A stretch of DNA of 64,000 nucleotides from Spirochaetota bacterium (GTDB taxonomy: Bacteria > Spirochaetota > Brevinematia > DTOW01): the NCBI GenBank assembly GCA_025061835.1, contig JANXAC010000001.1, forward strand, positions 140,684 through 204,683, in the 5' to 3' direction. This document shows positions 1 through 8,354 of this stretch, in pieces. Both the position numbers and the translations under genes were made by a program. A model generated the notes under the pieces. The model was not told the origin of the DNA. It ran no database searches and was given only the letters and a program-made list of their open reading frames with translations. The number at the start of each line of letters is the position of its first letter. Position 1 is the stretch's first letter.

Positions 1-844
1 GTCAGTAGGAGCATCTCATACTCAAAGTGACCTGTCCCTTATTAAAACTCTTGCAGACCAAGCTGCCATAACTATACGCCAGTTTGAGATGTATAAAGAG
101 ATTGTTGAAAAGAAACAAGCCGAAAGAGATATAAACATAGCCAGTGAGATCCAAATGAACCTCCTACCAAGAAAATTTATAACTTCCCAGAGACTTGATA
201 TGTTTGGTTTTTCTATTCCAGCCAAGGGTGTAGGTGGTGACTACTTTGACTACATTAAGTTTGGACAAGACAAATTGGGTATCATAATAGCAGATGTATC
301 TGGTAAGGGTATTCCAGCCGCACTAATAATGGTTATGATCAGAAGTATCACAAGAACCGTTTCATCACTTGACAAGGATGCTAACATAGTTCTCTCACAA
401 CTTAACAACTCTTTGAGTGGAGATATTGTTGAAGATAGATATGCTACTGCTTTCTACTGCGTTTTAGATGCTGAAAGGAGAATACTGAACTTCTCCAACG
501 CTGGTCATGGTCCTCTTCTACTCTATAGAAGTAAGTCAAGAGAATTTGAGCTTTTAGATACGGAAGGGATGCCTGTTGGTATAATGCCCGGTGTTGATTA
601 TGGTCAAGATTTTGTCGTACTTGACAAAGGAGATATAGGAGTTCTATACACTGACGGAATAACTGAGGCTATGAACAACGCCCACGACCTCTACGGACTT
701 GATAGACTCAAGGAAGTAATATTCAAAAATCATGAACTTTCAGCCAAAGAACTTTGTGATAAAGTATTGGAGGATGTAAATAAGTTCGTAGCAGGAGCAC
801 CACAACACGATGACGAAACTATGATCATATTTAAGGTTCTTTAA
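1..844 (+). CDS. RsbU/SpoIIE-type PP2C serine phosphatase, 5' truncated by window edge
   Basis: The reading frame is open from base 2, so the internal ATG at 89 is not the true start and the gene begins outside the window. The first codons (SLIKTLADQAAITIRQ) look like the last helix of a GAF sensor domain. A SpoIIE/PP2C catalytic domain follows, with all metal-binding motifs visible: GGDYFDY, ADVSGKGIPAAL, YTDGITEA and the final HDDETM. The family dephosphorylates serine-phosphorylated STAS antagonists in partner-switching control of sigma factors or other outputs. A STAS protein lies 1.1 kb downstream on the other strand and is a possible substrate (inference). The next gene starts 3 bp after the stop, so the two are probably co-transcribed. 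Confidence 0.9.
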   Translation, partial: SVGASHTQSDLSLIKTLADQAAITIRQFEMYKEIVEKKQAERDINIASEIQMNLLPRKFITSQRLDMFGFSIPAKGVGGDYFDYIKFGQDKLGIIIADVSGKGIPAALIMVMIRSITRTVSSLDKDANIVLSQLNNSLSGDIVEDRYATAFYCVLDAERRILNFSNAGHGPLLLYRSKSREFELLDTEGMPVGIMPGVDYGQDFVVLDKGDIGVLYTDGITEAMNNAHDLYGLDRLKEVIFKNHELSAKELCDKVLEDVNKFVAGAPQHDDETMIIFKVL

Positions 845-847
845 TAA

Positions 848-1981
848 ATGATCGCAGTCTTCGCAAATGGTTTTGGGGAAACTGTAATAGCGAACAAGCT
901 GTCAAACAGAATATCAGAATACGGTAAGGATGTAATACTCTTCTCTCTCGTTGGTAATGTTAATGTCAATGATAAAGTTATTATAGGATTTAAACCTAGA
1001 AATCTTGGTTCCAGCGGAAGAACATTCCATTCTATCACTAACTTCTTATCAGACTTAAAAAGTGGTTCTCTCTTTGAAGTGTTAAGGTTTATAAAGGCGA
1101 TAAGGAAGTATGAAAACATAAAAACTGCCGTGATTATAGGTGACCCCTTCCTACTTTTTATCGCAAAGACATTTATAAGAGGTAATCCAACGATAATTTT
1201 CAACTCTATATATAAAAGCGAGATGATAGAGAGACACTTCTGGTTTGAAAAATCTTTTATAAAGAGATATGTTAATCATTTTATTCCTAGAGATAGATAC
1301 ACAAGTGAAGTTTTCTCAAAACTAGGTATCAATACGGTATACTTCGGAAATCCTATGGTAGATTCGGTTGATATACTAGGTATAGAATACAGAAAGGACC
1401 CAAAGTTGAAAACATTGCTTCTACTACCTGGTAGCACGGATACAGCATATAGGATAATGCCTAAACTCTTGTATGTCGTAGAAAGTGTTTTCAGGAAGTT
1501 TGGTTTTTTTAATGTGCTTTGCTCTTTGAGTAGTAGGATAATACCGGACAACATGAAGAAATATGTCATTCATCATGGTTGGGAATTGTTAAAAGGTGAT
1601 GGTATCAACATACTTAAAAAAGATCTTATTGAAGTCATCGTTGGTGTAAACACTTTTGGGGATATGCTCTCTCAGAGTGATGTAGTTTTAAGTTGTGCTG
1701 GAACGGCAACTGAGCAGTCTGCAGGTTTTGGAAAACCTACCATAATGTTTATAGACAAAGATACTGGATTGAGTAAGAAATGGTTCAGGAGACAAGCCAT
1801 ACTATTAGGAGAGAACTTAAGGATTTTTAAATCATTCAACATATCAGATATATCAGACGAAATAGTATTACTTTTTAACGACGCTGCAGAGAGAGAAAGA
1901 CGGGGAAGAATAGGAATGAAGATGATAGAAGGTAAAGGAAGTATCAACAAAATGGCAGAGTTTATTTCTACCCTTTCATAG
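848..1981 (+). CDS. Lipid-A-disaccharide synthase-related glycosyltransferase-like protein
   Basis: A 377-residue protein with a GT-B fold outline. The N-terminal glycine-rich turn (ANGFGETVIANKL) is followed by a central PGSTDTAYR motif and the C-terminal nucleotide-sugar site DVVLSCAGTATEQSAGFGKP. This arrangement is typical of the LpxB-related family (the TIGR03492 type) rather than true LpxB. Its reaction is not established; a role in envelope glycolipid synthesis is inference from the fold. It follows the PP2C gene by 3 bp, and its 3' end overlaps the convergent STAS gene by 14 bp. No lpxA, lpxC or lpxD gene is nearby. Confidence 0.7.
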   Translation: MIAVFANGFGETVIANKLSNRISEYGKDVILFSLVGNVNVNDKVIIGFKPRNLGSSGRTFHSITNFLSDLKSGSLFEVLRFIKAIRKYENIKTAVIIGDPFLLFIAKTFIRGNPTIIFNSIYKSEMIERHFWFEKSFIKRYVNHFIPRDRYTSEVFSKLGINTVYFGNPMVDSVDILGIEYRKDPKLKTLLLLPGSTDTAYRIMPKLLYVVESVFRKFGFFNVLCSLSSRIIPDNMKKYVIHHGWELLKGDGINILKKDLIEVIVGVNTFGDMLSQSDVVLSCAGTATEQSAGFGKPTIMFIDKDTGLSKKWFRRQAILLGENLRIFKSFNISDISDEIVLLFNDAAERERRGRIGMKMIEGKGSINKMAEFISTLS

Positions 1982-2303
1982 AATTTAACGCCTCATCCAG
2001 GGAAGTATATATTGGAATTATTTTATCAAGTCTATCAATTTTGATAATAAATAAAACCTTGTTATCAGATGCTACGATAGAAACTCTAATATTCCTACTT
2101 TTAGCCAAAGATACTATCCTAAGAACTACACTCAAACCAACAGAGTCAATTTCAGTAGTATTTGAAAGATCAAGTATTAATGATCTTACATCCTCAGGGA
2201 TGTCCAAATTAATATTATCAAAGTCTTCAATATCAAAAATTGTCAAAGACTTGCCAACTTTCAGTATTGCAACATCCTCTACTCTCAGAATTTGAATATT
2301 CAT
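1968..2303 (-). CDS. STAS-domain anti-sigma factor antagonist-like protein
   Basis: A single-domain protein of 111 residues. The signature LILDLSNTTEIDSVGLSVVLRI has the conserved aspartate-serine pair: the serine of IDSVGL is the usual phosphorylation site in SpoIIAA/RsbV-type antagonists. Such proteins bind an anti-sigma kinase when unphosphorylated and are reactivated by RsbU-type phosphatases, two or three of which are encoded in this window. No RsbW/SpoIIAB kinase gene is seen here. The start has no Shine-Dalgarno sequence, and a TTGATA-18-TAAAAT promoter ends 8 nt before the ATG, suggesting a leaderless message. Confidence 0.85.
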   Translation of the reverse strand: MNIQILRVEDVAILKVGKSLTIFDIEDFDNINLDIPEDVRSLILDLSNTTEIDSVGLSVVLRIVSLAKSRNIRVSIVASDNKVLFIIKIDRLDKIIPIYTSLDEALNSMKG

Positions 2304-2650
2304 ACAAAAAAATTTTATTTTAGTAAAACAAGGTTTATCAACTAAACGAGATGGTGTTCAAGAATTTGTCTTCATAAGTTATCTAATAGCGAGGTAGAGT
2401 TTTATCCTTACAGTTCTTTAACTAAAATTTTGATCAAACCCTAGTATGATTAAAGAAAAGATTTAAATCACTTTATCAAAAACTTTCTACAAGGGAAATT
2501 TTGAGTATTGCTTGGGTAAGATATGAAAATTATAAGGTATTTATAATACTCTTCAACAAAAAATACCCAACCCTACTACAAACTTCAGTTCTTGGTTCAT
2601 TGAAAGAAAGAATATCAATTATTTAGAATCTTAATTAAGATAAAAATTTT
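2304..2650. other. Intergenic region of 347 bp with nested inverted repeats
   Basis: No ORF with coding character is seen. The region holds the STAS promoter at its left end. It also holds a nested pair of inverted repeats: TTGGGTA (2512-2518) with TACCCAA (2564-2570), enclosing a perfect hairpin ATTATAA-ggtat-TTATAAT (2529-2547). This lies about 80 bp before the CHAD-HD gene and could be a leader RNA structure or an operator. No Shine-Dalgarno sequence precedes the CHAD-HD ATG. Confidence 0.4.
2312..2341 (-). promoter_or_regulatory. Promoter of the STAS gene, apparently leaderless
   Basis: On the minus strand a -35 box TTGATA (2336-2341) and a -10 box TAAAAT (2312-2317) are separated by 18 nt. 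The -10 box ends 8 nt before the ATG, which puts the predicted transcription start at or next to the start codon. Confidence 0.5.
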
Positions 2651-4174
2651 ATGATAAACCAAAGGATGCGTAAAAGTCAAATAGAATTCATCTCCATCAA
2701 TTTCAAATCCTTGTTGATAAAGGATATAGAAGTTCTTATTTACAACCTTAAGCGATTTATTGACACATACAGTGAGATTGGAACCGTTTCACAACAAACA
2801 GTTCATCTGATAAGAATCAAGGCACTAAAAATTTCGTCTATCGTTAGGTCAGTTCATAAACTTCATAATATCTACATATTGAAAAAATTCTATGTATATA
2901 CCTACCAGTTAGCGAAATCTTTTGGTAAGATAAGAGATATGGACACTATGATAGGACTACTCAACAATGAAAAATCACCAAGGTCGCTAGTAAAAGATTT
3001 CTCTAACAAAAGGCACAGATACATGAGAGAAACTTATCATAAGATCTCAAAAGTTATGGATAAATATGTGGATACAGTTAATGCTTTTCTAGATGAGATT
3101 AGTAATCCAAAATATATCTTACAATTCAAGGATATTTACAAAATATACAAAATAATAACTAACGAGTATCAGTTTGCAAAATTGTCTTTTATGCTAGAGC
3201 CAAGTTATGAACTTTTCAATAGAGTCAGAGCAAAAGTTAAAAATATGAAGTATGCTTTTTGGCTTCTGAAGGTTTTTCTTTCAATGTATTCGGATAGTAA
3301 CCTTTTCAAAGAATCAGAAGATAATCTAAGGTTTGTAAATGATTTTCAGAAAAGCCTAGGATATTTTAGGGATGTGATAACATTAGTAGGTATTCTATCA
3401 AAAACCAGTTTGAGGGTCTCAAGGAAGAAAGATTTTGTTGAGTCTTTTCTCAACAACAGGAAGAATATATGGAAGGATACGATATCTAACTTCAAGGAGA
3501 GACACTTAAGACTAGACTATAGAATAAACAACATACACAGAAGGTTAAACGATATAGACATAGTCTTCCACCCTGTTGAGCAAGATAGGTATAATAGAAT
3601 ATTAGGCTATATTGAAGAGTTTGTGGTGGCAAATGGTGGTGAGATTGAAAAGTCAAAGAAGATGTCAGAGATTGCTGTTGGAATATACAGAAAATTTGAT
3701 AAGTTTAACTTTATAGTTTATGAACCAGTTGAAGAGTTTATAATAAAGGCTTCATCTTTAATACACGACCTAGGTAAGAACATATCTCCTGATGTATACC
3801 ATAAAGCATCTATGGAAGCATTTGCAAACGCTGAAATACATGAAATAAAGACAAAAGAAAAACTTCTGATAGCAATTGTCACTAGATACCACACTAGGTC
3901 AATACCGAAATACTCTCACAAGTGGTATACCAACCTAAAGGATCATGATAAAATGTTGGTCAACAAACTTGCTGGATTTGTTAGGATAGCCTTTGCAATC
4001 TCAAAGATGACTAATTTCAGTGCTGAATTAGCTGATGTAGAATATAATAAGGATAGTATAGATATAATTTTATGTTGTAGTGAAGAACCTAAGTCAGTTT
4101 TATTAGATGAAATTGACAAAGTGATATTAGAAAAGATTACAGGTGTTCCAATAAATGTTTTGATAAAAAATTGA
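2651..4174 (+). CDS. CHAD-domain protein fused to a Ppx/GppA-like HD domain
   Basis: A 507-residue protein. Residues about 20-290 form an alpha-helical, lysine/arginine-rich CHAD module with its two-fold repeat: VHLIRIKALKISSIVRSVH with GKIRDMDTM, then RVRAKVKNMKYAFW with LGYFRDVI. Residues about 310-480 resemble the HD domain at the C-terminus of exopolyphosphatases: LIHDLGKNIS (about 372), YHKASMEA, then RYHTRSIPK. CHAD domains bind polyphosphate. The HD module is known in Ppx, but the ASKHA phosphatase domain is absent. A role in polyphosphate sensing or hydrolysis is inference. It is a single gene, ending one base before the convergent ribH stop. Confidence 0.75.
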   Translation: MINQRMRKSQIEFISINFKSLLIKDIEVLIYNLKRFIDTYSEIGTVSQQTVHLIRIKALKISSIVRSVHKLHNIYILKKFYVYTYQLAKSFGKIRDMDTMIGLLNNEKSPRSLVKDFSNKRHRYMRETYHKISKVMDKYVDTVNAFLDEISNPKYILQFKDIYKIYKIITNEYQFAKLSFMLEPSYELFNRVRAKVKNMKYAFWLLKVFLSMYSDSNLFKESEDNLRFVNDFQKSLGYFRDVITLVGILSKTSLRVSRKKDFVESFLNNRKNIWKDTISNFKERHLRLDYRINNIHRRLNDIDIVFHPVEQDRYNRILGYIEEFVVANGGEIEKSKKMSEIAVGIYRKFDKFNFIVYEPVEEFIIKASSLIHDLGKNISPDVYHKASMEAFANAEIHEIKTKEKLLIAIVTRYHTRSIPKYSHKWYTNLKDHDKMLVNKLAGFVRIAFAISKMTNFSAELADVEYNKDSIDIILCCSEEPKSVLLDEIDKVILEKITGVPINVLIKN

Positions 4175-4175
4175 T

Positions 4176-4658
4176 TTATAGACTTCTAACAAGGTTAGCA
4201 AGTTCAATCGCGTGTAATGCTGCTTCTGCTCCCTTATTCCCCATTTTCATTCCAGCTCTGTCTATCGCTTCTTCAGGAGTATTAGCAGTTATAATACCAA
4301 AAGTTACAGGTATCCTATACTTTACGGACAAGTCAAGTATGCTTTTGGTTACATGCGTTGCTATATACTCAAAATGAGGTGTCTCACCTCTTATGAGAGT
4401 TCCTAAACAAATCACAGCATCATACCTACTCATTGCTAATACCTTTTCTAGCACAACTGGTATTTCAAAAGAACCAGGAACCAAATATACATCAATATTA
4501 CCTTCATCAACATCAACTTGTTTCAAGAGATTTATAGCACCATCAAGAAGTCTATCAGTTATAAGTCTATTAAACTTACTACAAACTATACCTATCTTTA
4601 GACCTTTACCCGAGATCTTACCTTCAAACATTCTCATAACATTATGATAATTGATCAT
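4176..4658 (-). CDS. ribH: 6,7-dimethyl-8-ribityllumazine synthase
   Basis: Catalyses the penultimate step of riboflavin synthesis, joining 5-amino-6-ribitylamino-uracil with dihydroxybutanone phosphate. Recognisable motifs are IGIVCSKFNRLIT near the N-terminus, VPGSFEIPVVLEK, the catalytic histidine in RGETPHFEYIA, and FGIITANTPEEAIDRAG, with GNKGAEAA at the C-terminus. The total length is normal. The start at 4658 is chosen because AAAGGG (4665-4670) lies 6 nt upstream; an ATG at 4664 is also in frame. No other rib gene is in the window, so the pathway is dispersed. Confidence 0.95.
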   Translation of the reverse strand: MINYHNVMRMFEGKISGKGLKIGIVCSKFNRLITDRLLDGAINLLKQVDVDEGNIDVYLVPGSFEIPVVLEKVLAMSRYDAVICLGTLIRGETPHFEYIATHVTKSILDLSVKYRIPVTFGIITANTPEEAIDRAGMKMGNKGAEAALHAIELANLVRSL

Positions 4659-4703
4659 ATTCATCCCTTTAAAGAAAAGTTTGCTTCCATAGTCTTACTG
4701 AGT

Positions 4704-5195
4704 TTAATGAAATTTAATTGAGTTGAGTATCTTAACAAGTCTTATTCTATTGTATCTTTGAATGGCAATAAATGGTGTATTGATAACTACACAGAAGCCC
4801 GTCATCACCAACATAGCCCACAAGACATTATTCCATATAAAACTTATTGGCAGAAATATGAAAGGAAGAATATGAGCTAACTCTGCCCTACATGTCTCAA
4901 GTATAAATCTCTCTATGTATTCTTCATCTCTTGACTTAAAGTTTTTCTTATTAAACGGATTTATACCTAACAACTCACCTGCCTCTGGTAGTCTATCCTT
5001 CCAGAGTTTTATGAGAAAGGCTCTCTCATACAACTTTCCCTCAAACTCCCACCATCTTTTCTTAAACATAAAGTTTTTAACTGTGTAGAATTCGTTAGGA
5101 ACAAGATGAACCAGAAAACCGCAAAGGAAGTGAGTTGCTACCCAAAAAACAGAGTTTGCTATTATCATAACTATAACAAATACAATCTCATTCAT
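4704..5195 (-). CDS. CrtO-like glycosyl-carotenoid/glycolipid acyltransferase
   Basis: A 163-residue membrane protein resembling staphylococcal CrtO, the glycosyl-4,4'-diaponeurosporenoate acyltransferase. Shared landmarks are the N-terminal membrane helix, WEFEGKLYERAFLIKLWKDRLPE, the ETCRAELAH motif, two further membrane helices and the terminal VINTPFIAIQRYNRIRL block. In staphyloxanthin synthesis this enzyme esterifies the sugar of the glycosylated carotenoid. The start overlaps the end of the glycosyltransferase gene by 4 bp, so they are translationally coupled. No carotenoid-backbone genes (crtM, crtN) are present, so the actual acceptor lipid is unknown. Confidence 0.8.
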   Translation of the reverse strand: MNEIVFVIVMIIANSVFWVATHFLCGFLVHLVPNEFYTVKNFMFKKRWWEFEGKLYERAFLIKLWKDRLPEAGELLGINPFNKKNFKSRDEEYIERFILETCRAELAHILPFIFLPISFIWNNVLWAMLVMTGFCVVINTPFIAIQRYNRIRLVKILNSIKFH

Positions 5196-6325
5196 TCTAC
5201 CCTAACCTCTCTACCTCTCCATTTTATAGGTTTTCTAAATGTATAGAAGTAAAACGATCTTACAAATACGAAAATGAAGAAGATAGCAAAAATCGGAAAT
5301 AGAGTAGAATAGTATCCGAAGTTCCCTACCTCGTTGGAGGATATGTGTATAAACAACCAGTATATAAAGTAAAACAACACGAAGATTTGGAAAAAAGGTG
5401 TATTGAAAACTGTGATACCATAACATAAAAGGTTAACAACGAATGCAAGCAATCCAGAGACCAGGATTATTTCACTAAAGGCCAGATTTTTTGAACCAGC
5501 AAACATATTTTTTGTCCAACCATCAATAAGATTTCCAAGACCCTCCTCGTACATGCGAAATTTGACCAATTTTCTGTGAGGTATTGAGTATATGTTTATA
5601 CCCAATCTTATCATCTCATTCCCTAGTTCTACATCCTCAACTATAGCATCAGAAAATTTTATATGTCCTCCTGCTTTGAAATAATCCTCTCTTCTTACCA
5701 AAAGAAAAGGGCCAAAGTATCCTTTTCTCAAACTAAAGGGCAAATAAAATCTGCCAACTCCAAGACCTAAAACGACTATTATATTAAAATAGAATGAGAA
5801 TTTTTCAAAAAACTTCTCAGTAGCATGATATGGTTGTATAGATAAGGCACCATCTTTAGGTATGTTCTTGAGAATATATTCAAATGCTCCATCTTCAAAA
5901 AATAGATCCGAATCTAGAAAAACAATGTATTCACTCTGTGAATTTAGAGATCCCACATAACAGGCAACACTCTTACCACCTTTTTGAGGATAGAAATCTT
6001 TCACCTTGATGACCTTTACTCTATAACTTGTAGCAACTTCAACAGTATTGTCACTAGAACCATCATCTACAACGATAATTTCATTAAAACCTATCTTCAC
6101 AAGGCTTTCTAGTAGTCTCGGTAGTCTTCTTTCCTCGTTTCTAGCAGGAATAACTACTGATATCCGTTTTGGTTCAACATTAGAAGTCTCAAAGTTAAAA
6201 TTCTTTCTGCGATAGAAATTCAAAAATCTCGTAACTACAACAAGACAGGCTGGAAGTGATATAAACATACCAAGCATAAATATTACTTGTAAAACTGTTA
6301 TATGCGAAGGTAAATAAGATTCCAT
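5192..6325 (-). CDS. CrtQ-like family 2 glycosyltransferase
   Basis: A membrane-bound GT2 enzyme of 377 residues. An N-terminal helix is followed by the nucleotide-sugar domain VVIPARNEERRLPRLLESL, IIVVDDGSSDNT, GGKSVACYVG, the metal-binding FLDSDLFFE and the acceptor-side DAIVEDVELG with DGWTKNM. At least three C-terminal membrane helices follow. The order and motifs match CrtQ, the diaponeurosporenoate glycosyltransferase, and the downstream CrtO-like gene overlaps by 4 bp as a functional pair. It likely glycosylates a membrane lipid or carotenoid at the inner membrane. No Shine-Dalgarno sequence is obvious at the start. Confidence 0.8.
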   Translation of the reverse strand: MESYLPSHITVLQVIFMLGMFISLPACLVVVTRFLNFYRRKNFNFETSNVEPKRISVVIPARNEERRLPRLLESLVKIGFNEIIVVDDGSSDNTVEVATSYRVKVIKVKDFYPQKGGKSVACYVGSLNSQSEYIVFLDSDLFFEDGAFEYILKNIPKDGALSIQPYHATEKFFEKFSFYFNIIVVLGLGVGRFYLPFSLRKGYFGPFLLVRREDYFKAGGHIKFSDAIVEDVELGNEMIRLGINIYSIPHRKLVKFRMYEEGLGNLIDGWTKNMFAGSKNLAFSEIILVSGLLAFVVNLLCYGITVFNTPFFQIFVLFYFIYWLFIHISSNEVGNFGYYSTLFPIFAIFFIFVFVRSFYFYTFRKPIKWRGREVRVE

Positions 6326-6408
6326 AAATCAATAAAAACTTATCATAGAATAAATTTATTCTTTGCTTGAATATTATCTCAACTTCAGATAACTTCTATG
6401 CATACATG

Positions 6409-7518
6409 TCACCTGTAGTATATTCTGAATATCATTCCATAGTGGTCATCCGAGACTAGAATTGATCCATCTTCAAGTATCTCAACATCTACCGGTCTTC
6501 CGTAGAATTTCTCTCCTTCAAGAAAATCTGCTATTATCGTATATTCCACTGCTTCTCTAGCATCGTTGAGTTTCAAAAATGAAACTCTATATCCTATCTT
6601 CTTTGACCTATTCCAAGAACCATGTTCTGCTATAATAAGCCCATCTTTATAGTAATCTGGAAAGTTTGTCCCTGTATAAAATTTCACACCTAATGGTGCA
6701 ACATGTGCTGGAAGTTCCCATACGGGCTTCACAAAACTAAATCTTGATAGGTTTGTTTTAGTTGAAAATTCTGGATCTGGAACCCCTTTACCATGAATGA
6801 AGGGGAAACCATAGTGTTGTCCTTTTTCTTTTGCGACATTTATCTCATCAGGCGGTAGATCATCGCCCATCCAATCTCTACCGTTTTCAGAAAACCACAT
6901 ATACTTCGTTTTTGGATCCCAGTCAAATCCTACAGTATTCCTTACACCTTCAGCAAAAATTTCAAAACCACTTCCGTCAGGGTTTATCCTAGTAATTGTT
7001 GAATATATTCTCTCTTTCCTCAAGCATACATTACACGGAGCACCAACGGGAACATATAACTTACCATCAGGTCCAAATCTTATAAACTTCCAACCATGCC
7101 ATCTATCATCAGGATAGTTATCAAATATAACTTTGGGTTTAGGTTTAAGTTGAAAGTTAGTGTATAGCAAAACATTAGAGACAACAAGTATCTTATCTAT
7201 TGATGAGAAATACAGATTCCCTCTATAAACATCAACCCCAACTGGCCAATCCGTACCATCAACCAATACTCTATGTATATCTCCTCTGAAGTCACGGTTA
7301 GTATCAATAACCATATACACCTTATCTTCTCTACTACCAGCGACCAGTACTCCATTTCCTAAATACTTCATTGCTCTTACTTTTGGTAGCCCTTTGTAGT
7401 AGTATTCTATCCTGAATCCTTTTTCCATCTTAATTCTGTTTATAAACTCATCCGACGAAGCAAGATTAGAGGTAAAAACAATAGACAACAAAGATATGAA
7501 TATTACTATTACCCTCAT
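6409..7518 (-). CDS. Exported glucose/sorbosone dehydrogenase-type beta-propeller protein
   Basis: A 369-residue protein with a signal peptide (about residues 1-22, cleavage near ASSDE). It is followed by a six-bladed PQQ-dependent sugar dehydrogenase (GSDH/sorbosone dehydrogenase) propeller. Visible motifs are FIRFGPDGKLYVPVGAPCNVC, TRINPDGSGFEIFAEGVRNT, FSENGRDWMGDDLPPDEIN, IAEHGSWNRS and the final PVDVEILEDGSILVSDDHYG. The family oxidises sugars in the periplasm using PQQ, but many members have unknown substrates and no pqq biosynthesis gene is seen here. It is transcribed alone, divergently from the coiled-coil gene at 7733. Confidence 0.8.
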   Translation of the reverse strand: MRVIVIFISLLSIVFTSNLASSDEFINRIKMEKGFRIEYYYKGLPKVRAMKYLGNGVLVAGSREDKVYMVIDTNRDFRGDIHRVLVDGTDWPVGVDVYRGNLYFSSIDKILVVSNVLLYTNFQLKPKPKVIFDNYPDDRWHGWKFIRFGPDGKLYVPVGAPCNVCLRKERIYSTITRINPDGSGFEIFAEGVRNTVGFDWDPKTKYMWFSENGRDWMGDDLPPDEINVAKEKGQHYGFPFIHGKGVPDPEFSTKTNLSRFSFVKPVWELPAHVAPLGVKFYTGTNFPDYYKDGLIIAEHGSWNRSKKIGYRVSFLKLNDAREAVEYTIIADFLEGEKFYGRPVDVEILEDGSILVSDDHYGMIFRIYYR

Positions 7519-7593
7519 AAGTATTTATAGAAATATACTAAATAACTTCTTTGGAGTAAATTTTGAAGTTATTTTTGGTCCAAAACAATTGAA

Positions 7594-7682
7594 TTATTTT
7601 CCGAAGGAAAATACAAAATACCTAAATTCATTGTCAAATTGTCTCAAGTGAAAATTTTAGAATCCAAGTTTATTTTCCGAAG
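7594..7682. promoter_or_regulatory. Possible operator pair in a divergent intergenic region
   Basis: The 13-bp word TTATTTTCCGAAG occurs twice, at 7594-7606 and 7670-7682. The first copy lies inside a perfect palindrome ATTTTCC-gaa-GGAAAAT (7596-7612). Two copies of one word between divergent genes suggest a binding site for a dimeric regulator. No regulator gene is next to it. Confidence 0.35.
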
Positions 7683-7686
7683 TATA

Positions 7687-7716
7687 TTGAAAGAAACTAG
7701 ATTCCTTTGATATACT
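7687..7716 (+). promoter_or_regulatory. Sigma-70-type promoter of the gene at 7733
   Basis: A -35 box TTGAAA (7687-7692), an 18-nt spacer and a -10 box TATACT (7711-7716), followed by a GGGTAGAGGT ribosome-binding region just before the ATG at 7733. The second TTATTTTCCGAAG copy ends 4 bp upstream of the -35 box. Confidence 0.6.
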
Positions 7717-7732
7717 TCTGTAGGGTAGAGGT

Positions 7733-8329
7733 ATGAAGATTTTGAAGATTGGAGAGAACATAAACATAAATATCACTAAAGATAACATTGATAAGTCTAT
7801 AAATTCAAACCGAGAGTTCAGTCCTAGCAAGGGGGCAGACGAACTTATTCTTGAACTAAAATCTAAAGGGTTACCTAATTCACTAAAAGATGAGATGAAA
7901 GAAGTTCAAAGAAAAATATCACTAACGCAAGCAAAAATAGACGCTGTATCAAGAGTCTCAAAATTACTAAAGGAAGTAAAAGAATATTCTGATGAGGTTG
8001 AAGTAATGTTAAGAGAGGTGTATAATACGAGTAAGTTTGAAGATATATACCTTTTAGATGACATTAAAGAAGAACTCTTCTCAAAGGATATTTTAACTAT
8101 ATATCAGGCTCTTGAAAAAGAAATTGACAAACTATCTCAAGAAGTAAGACAAAACCAAAAGAGCGTAAGTTCTATAATGGTTAAATTCCAGAATATAGCC
8201 ACATTTATTGACAACTTATCAATAAACTATGTTGACGATACAGTAAGATTGATGCTCACAGGAATTGACAAGAGTTATAAGGTAATAAACCTATCACCAG
8301 AAACTATAATTAAGTTTCTATCAAATTAG
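7733..8329 (+). CDS. Unknown coiled-coil protein beside the flagellar/chemotaxis genes
   Basis: 198 residues, not recognised. No signal peptide or membrane helix is seen. The middle (about residues 50-150) is a highly charged, mostly helical stretch with heptad-like leucine/isoleucine spacing. The C-terminal part (VSSIMVKFQNIATFIDNLS) vaguely recalls the C-terminal helix of flagellin or FlgL-type proteins, but the resemblance is too weak to name. It has its own sigma-70-type promoter and a good ribosome-binding site, and converges on the cheX-like gene with 25 bp between. Location next to CheX and FlgI hints at motility (inference only). Confidence 0.5.
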   Translation: MKILKIGENININITKDNIDKSINSNREFSPSKGADELILELKSKGLPNSLKDEMKEVQRKISLTQAKIDAVSRVSKLLKEVKEYSDEVEVMLREVYNTSKFEDIYLLDDIKEELFSKDILTIYQALEKEIDKLSQEVRQNQKSVSSIMVKFQNIATFIDNLSINYVDDTVRLMLTGIDKSYKVINLSPETIIKFLSN

Positions 8330-8354
8330 CCTGACTAGATTTCTATTACCTAGT

